DNA of 36,472 nucleotides from Deltaproteobacteria bacterium (GTDB lineage: Bacteria > Desulfobacterota > Desulfobacteria > Desulfobacterales > ETH-SRB1). This document shows positions 32,085-36,472 of this stretch, piece after piece (position 1 is the first letter of the stretch; each line of letters opens with the position of its first letter). The stretch is from the NCBI GenBank assembly GCA_030262895.1, contig JAJSZW010000025.1, forward strand, positions 1 through 36,472, read 5' to 3'. The notes under the pieces are model-generated. The model ran no database searches, had not been told where the DNA came from, and worked only from the letters and a program-made list of their open reading frames with translations. The translations under genes were made by a program, and so were the position numbers.

Positions 32085-33545
32085 CTACAAGACAGGCTTT
32101 TTATTGTGAAAATCCGTTGCCTGCTCGAAATTATATGCCACTTTAATCATCTTTTCCTCATTAAAATGCTTTCCCATGATTTGCAGGCCTATTGGAAGTC
32201 CTTGTGAAGAAAATCCGCATGGAACCGACATGCCGGGTATCCCCGCAAGATTTGCCGAAAGAGTAAATATGTCGGACAGGTACATCTTCAGGGGATCTTC
32301 TGTTTTTTCCCCTGTTTTAAAGGCCGGAGTCGGTGCCACAGGAGATAACAACACATCACAGGATTTAAATGCTCTTTTAAAATCTTCTATAATCAATGTG
32401 CGTACCTGAGAAGCCTTCCTGTAATATGCATCGTAATAACCGGCTGAAAGGCAGTAAGTTCCTATGATTATACGACGCTTGACCTCGGAACCGAACCCCA
32501 TCGATCTTGTGCTTCTGTACATCTCTATAAGATCATTCTTGTCTTTATCCCTTAAACCATACTTTACACCATCATATCTGGCAAGATTTGAACTGGCCTC
32601 TGAAGGAGCAATAACATAATAGGCCGCAACCGCATATTCAGTATGCGGAAGAGAGACTTCCACACATTCGGCGCCAAGGCCCTCAATGGCCATCACTGCA
32701 TTTTTCACTGCTTCTGAAACTTCAGCATCCAGGCCGGACAAAGCATTATATTCCTTTGGAATGCCGATTTTAAAGCCTTTTAATCCTTTTTCAAGAAATG
32801 TTGTATAATCAGGCACATCCATAGGCACTGATGTGGAGTCTCCAGCGTCATAACCGGAAATAGCATTTAACAATACAGCGCAATCCGAAACATCCTTTGT
32901 CAGAGGGCCAATCTGGTCAAGCGAAGAAGCAAAAGCTACAAGGCCAAAACGGGAAACTCTTCCATATGTCGGTTTCATGCCGACCACTCCGCAGTGAGAC
33001 GCGGGCTGCCTTATTGATCCACCTGTATCTGAACCCAGAGACCCTAAACACATATCAGCGGCAACTGCCGCGGCTGACCCTCCGCTTGAACCGCCGGGAA
33101 TATATGCTAAATCCCATGGATTATTTGTCAGTTTAATGCCTGAGTGCTCTGTAGATGAACCCATGGCGAATTCATCCATGTTTGCCTTTCCCACAATCAC
33201 TGCACCTGCTTTTTTCAGTTTTTTTATTACAAATGCATCATAAGGGGGCACAAAATTTTCAAGAATCTTTGATGCACAGGTAGTACGAAGATCTTTTGTG
33301 CAAATAAGGTCCTTTATCGCCAAAGGTATGCCCGTAAGGTGTGTAATATTGCCTTCTGCAATAGCCTTGTCGGCAAGTTCGGCCTGAGCCATTGCTGTTT
33401 CACCGGCAACAGTGATATATGCCCCCACGCGCGGTTCAACAGACTCAACTCGATCAAGAACGCTTTTTGTCAGTTCCTGTGAAGATATTTCTCTGCTTTT
33501 TAATAAATTGTGGGCTTCATGTATGGTGAGTTCATAAAGATTCAT
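32085..33545 (-). CDS. gatA: Aspartyl/glutamyl-tRNA amidotransferase subunit A
   Basis: 486 residues, normal length. The amidase Ser-cisSer-Lys triad is K78 (in PLAIKDLI), S153 (in [10 protein letters not shown]) and S177 (in [10 protein letters not shown]). The family motif [24 protein letters not shown] follows. It releases ammonia from glutamine for conversion of Glu-tRNA(Gln) or Asp-tRNA(Asn) by GatCAB. AAGGAGC precedes the ATG; 18 nt separate it from gatC upstream. gatB is not in the window. The stop codon is 3 nt from element C copy 3. Confidence 0.97.
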   Translation of the reverse strand: MNLYELTIHEAHNLLKSREISSQELTKSVLDRVESVEPRVGAYITVAGETAMAQAELADKAIAEGNITHLTGIPLAIKDLICTKDLRTTCASKILENFVPPYDAFVIKKLKKAGAVIVGKANMDEFAMGSSTEHSGIKLTNNPWDLAYIPGGSSGGSAAAVAADMCLGSLGSDTGGSIRQPASHCGVVGMKPTYGRVSRFGLVAFASSLDQIGPLTKDVSDCAVLLNAISGYDAGDSTSVPMDVPDYTTFLEKGLKGFKIGIPKEYNALSGLDAEVSEAVKNAVMAIEGLGAECVEVSLPHTEYAVAAYYVIAPSEASSNLARYDGVKYGLRDKDKNDLIEMYRSTRSMGFGSEVKRRIIIGTYCLSAGYYDAYYRKASQVRTLIIEDFKRAFKSCDVLLSPVAPTPAFKTGEKTEDPLKMYLSDIFTLSANLAGIPGMSVPCGFSSQGLPIGLQIMGKHFNEEKMIKVAYNFEQATDFHNKKPVL

Positions 33546-33563
33546 TTGTATTTTTGCTCCTTT

Positions 33564-33851
33564 TTACCCTATAACTTTCGGAACCACAAAATTCCCATCC
33601 TCTTTTTCAGGAGCATTTGCAAGAGCTTTATTTCTATCAAGATGCTCTTTTACTTTGTCTTCACGAAAAGCATTGGTCAGAAAAATCGCATGTGAAGTTG
33701 GAGCCACACCCTCAGTCTCAACACGATTAAGCATATCAACGTATTCCAGTATATTATCTATTTGTCCGGCAAACTTACCGATGGACTCTTCATCCAGATC
33801 AAGGCGGGCAAGATTCGCAACATGAACTATTTCCTTTTTAGTAATTTTCAT
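33564..33851 (-). CDS. gatC: Aspartyl/glutamyl-tRNA amidotransferase subunit C
   Basis: 95 residues, the standard GatC length, from ATG 33851 with GGGAGAG 5 nt upstream. An in-frame start 36 nt earlier would add an unrelated MHRAPTRDRERL lead that overlaps the 28-bp palindrome. Typical sequence: MKITKKEIVHVANLARLDLD, IDNILEYVDMLNRVETEGVAPTSH, and the ending GNFVVPKVIG. It is the belt-like subunit that wraps between GatA and GatB. Same transcript as argS, the SPOR protein gene and gatA. Confidence 0.95.
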   Translation of the reverse strand: MKITKKEIVHVANLARLDLDEESIGKFAGQIDNILEYVDMLNRVETEGVAPTSHAIFLTNAFREDKVKEHLDRNKALANAPEKEDGNFVVPKVIG

Positions 33852-33870
33852 TAATCTCTCCCGATCTCTC

Positions 33871-33898
33871 GTAGGGGCACGATGCATCGTGCCCCTAC
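33871..33898. repeat. Perfect 28-bp palindrome between the SPOR gene and gatC
   Basis: The half-site is GTAGGGGCACGATG and the other half is its exact complement with no loop. On the minus strand it starts 16 nt after the SPOR gene stop and ends 20 nt before the gatC start. It has no T-run and interrupts an operon; probably a dispersed REP-like palindrome. Confidence 0.75.
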
Positions 33899-33913
33899 CA
33901 TCTTTCCAAATCC

Positions 33914-34582
33914 TTATCGATTCACAAGGATCGGACCATATTTTTCCTTTTTTAACTTATTAAGAGTGCTGCCGGCTTCAGCCTTATCTTTGAAATAACC
34001 TATCCTTACTCTGTGCCAGATACCTTTCTCAGGAATATTGCTTGAAGTCCTGTAAGCAAGGTATCCTTTTTTTTTCAGCCTTGTCACCATTTCATCAGCA
34101 TCTTTTGAATCCTTTAAAGATGCAACCTGGATTGTAAGTTTTTTATCAGTTTCTGTTAAGTTCTTTTGCTTGTCTTTAGTTATTATTTTAGATTTGCCGG
34201 AAATTACCCTTTTCTTAACTTTTACAGTCTCATTTTTAGCCAGATGTTTTGTTTCTTGTTCTTTAGATATACCAGCTCCATTATGCTTATCTTTTTTGGT
34301 CTCCTTCAGCGCCTCGTAAAAGCCGAAATCTGTTTTATTTCTAACCCCATCTGAATCAATTTTAAACCGTTTTTGCTCTTTCTTGATAACCGCTTCTTTT
34401 AAAGCAACCAATTCTTTCTGAAGTTTCTCAATATCAAATTTTACAGGAACCGTATCCCTCCCAACAAGAATACCTAAAACAAACATCCATGCGGAAACAA
34501 AAATAATCAAAAAAATCCAGCTCGAAGGCTCTTTAGGAACAAACTGAATAGAAGGCTTTTTTTTATCTTTTTTATTCTTCAT
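33914..34582 (-). CDS. SPOR domain-containing membrane protein
   Basis: 222 residues: a basic cytoplasmic start, one membrane helix (WIFLIIFVSAWMFVLGILVG, about 22-41), a Lys-rich periplasmic linker with a heptad-like part (FDIEKLQKELVALKEAVIKKEQ), and a C-terminal SPOR domain (KKLTIQVASLKDSKDADEMVTRLKKKGYLAYRT to GPILVNR). SPOR domains bind glycan strands stripped of stem peptides at division septa, so a cell-division or envelope role is likely. The start codon overlaps the argS stop by one base (TAATG), so the two are translationally coupled. Confidence 0.9.
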   Translation of the reverse strand: MKNKKDKKKPSIQFVPKEPSSWIFLIIFVSAWMFVLGILVGRDTVPVKFDIEKLQKELVALKEAVIKKEQKRFKIDSDGVRNKTDFGFYEALKETKKDKHNGAGISKEQETKHLAKNETVKVKKRVISGKSKIITKDKQKNLTETDKKLTIQVASLKDSKDADEMVTRLKKKGYLAYRTSSNIPEKGIWHRVRIGYFKDKAEAGSTLNKLKKEKYGPILVNR

Positions 34583-36246
34583 TACATTTTTTCAGGTGCG
34601 GACACGCCGAGCAGTGATAAACCGTTTCGGATTATCTTTTTAATCGCAAGCACGAGATAAAGTCGTCCAATGGTCAATTCAGCCTCATCTGTAAGCACTC
34701 TGTGTTTATTATAATAGGCGTGAAAAGCTGATGCAAGATTCATCAGATAATACGTGATCCGATGAGGTTCCATATACTCCGCACTGCACCTTACTATTTC
34801 GGGGTAACGCGCCATAATCTTAATTAATTGTATTTCCTCAGGTTCATTAAGTCCGGATATTGCGGCATCATTCCAGACTATCTCACTTATTCCTCTTTCC
34901 CGTGCCTTCCGGACAATACTTGATATCCTGGCATGCACGTATTGAACGTAATACACAGGATTATCATTTGTCTTCTTTTTGGCGAGTTCCAGATCAAAAT
35001 CAAGTGCGCTCTCATAATGACGCGTTAAAAAAATAAATCTTGCCGCATCACTGCCGACTTCACTGATTACGTCTCTGAGAGTAACAAACTCACCGGATCT
35101 GGTTGACATTGAAACAGGCTCTCCTTCGCGCAGCAGATTGACAAGTTGAATCAGAATAACATTAAATTTGTCTCTCGTGTGACCTGAGGCCTCAATTGCG
35201 GCTGACACCCTGGGAATATATCCGTGGTGATCAGCTCCCCATACATCAATAATTCTTTCAAAACCTCTATCAAACTTATCTTGATGATATGCTATATCAG
35301 AAGCAAAATACGTTGTCAGACCGTTACTGCGAACAACAACACGATTTTTTTCATCTCCGAAATCTTCAGTTCTAAACCATAGCGCCCCATCATCCTCAAA
35401 TATAATATTTTGTTTGCGGAAATCATTTATTACTCTATCCACCTTGCCGGAATCATAGAGTCCCTGTTCACTGTACCATCTGTCAAATACTACCCCGAAA
35501 GATTCTAAGTCTTCCTTTATCTCAGCAAGAATATTATCCGCTGCAAAACGAGCGCAATAAGAAATGGCTTCATCTTCGCTCATCGATAAAAGTTTATCCC
35601 CATTATCGTCCCTTACTTTTCCTGCTAAATCACGAACATAGTCACCCTGGTAACAGTCTTCAGGGAATTGAACATCTGCCTCAAACAGTTCTTTATATCG
35701 CAGGAAAACAGAGCGGCCAAGAGTATTTATCTGCCTTCCTGAGTCATTAATATAGTATTCTTTTTCAACATTATAACCACAGAACAAAAGGATGTTTGCC
35801 ACGCTATCTCCAACAGCGGCCCCTCTTCCATGTCCAACATGCAGCGGACCTGTAGGATTTGCGCTTACGAATTCCACCTGGATTTTCTTCCCTTTACCAA
35901 TATCTGAAGCGCCGTAAAGTGCATCCCGTTCATGAATTTTTTGTAAAACAGGATGCCAGGAATGTTTATTTAAGAAAAAATTAATAAACCCCGGCCCTGC
36001 AATTTCAGTTTTATCAAGCATTCCGCTCGGGTCGTTTATATTTTTTATTATGGCCTCTGCAATCTTGCGGGGCGGCATCTTCTGGATTGATGCCATAACC
36101 ATTGAAATGTTTGTTGAAAAATCACCGTGAGACCCGGCATTAGGCTCTTCAACTTCAATCTCCGGAAAATCCGACGATGGCAAATCGCCATTATCATATG
36201 CATCCTTAGACGCATTATAAATCATGTTTTTGATTTTCTGTTTCAT
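34582..36246 (-). CDS. argS: Arginyl-tRNA synthetase
   Basis: 554 residues. The N-terminal Add1 domain contains [21 protein letters not shown]. The HIGH motif is in [20 protein letters not shown] (128-147). The active-site region [14 protein letters not shown] and the [12 protein letters not shown] segment follow. [15 protein letters not shown] replaces the KMSKS motif, as usual for ArgRS. The anticodon-binding domain ends [10 protein letters not shown]. It charges tRNA-Arg. First gene of the SPOR-gatC-gatA-mutL minus-strand run. The ribosome site is weak. Confidence 0.97.
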   Translation of the reverse strand: MKQKIKNMIYNASKDAYDNGDLPSSDFPEIEVEEPNAGSHGDFSTNISMVMASIQKMPPRKIAEAIIKNINDPSGMLDKTEIAGPGFINFFLNKHSWHPVLQKIHERDALYGASDIGKGKKIQVEFVSANPTGPLHVGHGRGAAVGDSVANILLFCGYNVEKEYYINDSGRQINTLGRSVFLRYKELFEADVQFPEDCYQGDYVRDLAGKVRDDNGDKLLSMSEDEAISYCARFAADNILAEIKEDLESFGVVFDRWYSEQGLYDSGKVDRVINDFRKQNIIFEDDGALWFRTEDFGDEKNRVVVRSNGLTTYFASDIAYHQDKFDRGFERIIDVWGADHHGYIPRVSAAIEASGHTRDKFNVILIQLVNLLREGEPVSMSTRSGEFVTLRDVISEVGSDAARFIFLTRHYESALDFDLELAKKKTNDNPVYYVQYVHARISSIVRKARERGISEIVWNDAAISGLNEPEEIQLIKIMARYPEIVRCSAEYMEPHRITYYLMNLASAFHAYYNKHRVLTDEAELTIGRLYLVLAIKKIIRNGLSLLGVSAPEKM

Positions 36247-36266
36247 TTTATTCCATAAATTTATTA

Positions 36267-36288
36267 CGGCTTCGCAAATACGAAGCCG
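36267..36288. repeat. Short hairpin upstream of argS
   Basis: CGGCTTCG, 6-nt loop, CGAAGCCG. It could be a terminator for the gene further upstream on the minus strand, but it lacks a T-run. Confidence 0.45.
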
Positions 36289-36390
36289 CTAATCAAAATT
36301 AAAAACCAATTGCAATATCCACTATAAACACCTATTTCACAATGGGTTCAATTCATAAAGACTTTTCATGCCCAAGTCAAGAATCTTGGC

Positions 36391-36471
36391 TTAAAATGGT
36401 TCTAAACAAGAGATGAACCCCGGGTCTTTCAAATATTTTTCCATTTCCATGGCAAGATAGGACAGGTGGCT
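36391..36471 (-). CDS. Possible 3' end of a gene running off the window
   Basis: On the minus strand the last open frame reads SHLSYLAMEMEKYLKDPGFI and six further residues to a TAA. It looks like an amphipathic C-terminal helix with a natural ending, but only 26 residues are visible and no family can be named. Confidence 0.3.
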   Translation of the reverse strand, partial: SHLSYLAMEMEKYLKDPGFISCLEPF

Positions 36472-36472
36472 C

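Overview
The window looks like chromosome from a moderately AT-rich Gram-negative bacterium. It encodes two beta-barrel porins, lipoboxes, a SPOR-domain protein, stand-alone RuvB, split GatA/GatC, and an endonuclease-type MutL. Protein flavour and the abundance of palindromic intergenic repeats suggest a sulfate-reducer-like Desulfobacterota (Desulfobacterales), but no rRNA or other marker proves this. I saw no tRNA, rRNA, CRISPR array or intact transposase.

Layout. 1-2690 is scarred DNA: a truncated gene ending inside an inverted repeat, a small GYD-domain gene, a Fic gene whose catalytic core is deleted, and a PIN-domain remnant. 2691-5911 is an accessory block of four single-ORF genes, all on + and differing in base composition (LCM-type methyltransferase, SnoaL/DUF4440-like lipoprotein, short-chain dehydrogenase, flavodoxin-fold oxidoreductase). 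A 93-bp attC-like hairpin lies between the last two, suggesting integron gene cassettes without a visible integrase. 6020-12764 holds a DUF3352-like protein, a DEAD-box RNA helicase, ruvB, a SAM hydrolase (DUF62) and an endonuclease/exonuclease/phosphatase-fold protein. 13394-14355 is rplM-rpsI. 14871-20107 is a Yej/Opp-type peptide ABC transporter operon (two permeases, two ATPases, no binding protein), in which every intergenic gap holds a different palindromic element. 20217-23913 holds a repeat-built membrane protein, queF and a lipoprotein. 23945-26152 (-) is an operon of an unknown gene, a DUF1848 protein and a tRNA-dihydrouridine synthase. 26573-29092 holds two convergent porins sharing a bidirectional terminator. 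29720-36246 (-) is a housekeeping run: argS, SPOR protein, gatC, gatA, a 58-residue protein, mutL.

The most striking pattern is the repeats. At least seven unrelated families of 100-300 bp inverted-repeat (MITE/REP-like) elements occur, several in two or three copies. Most have an edge on, inside, or within about 6 nt of a stop codon, and in four cases the gene's stop codon is inside the element. One copy is itself split by a 336-bp insertion flanked by a 5-bp duplication. This suggests non-autonomous elements that target gene ends, or that selection tolerates only there, possibly doubling as 3'-UTR structures.
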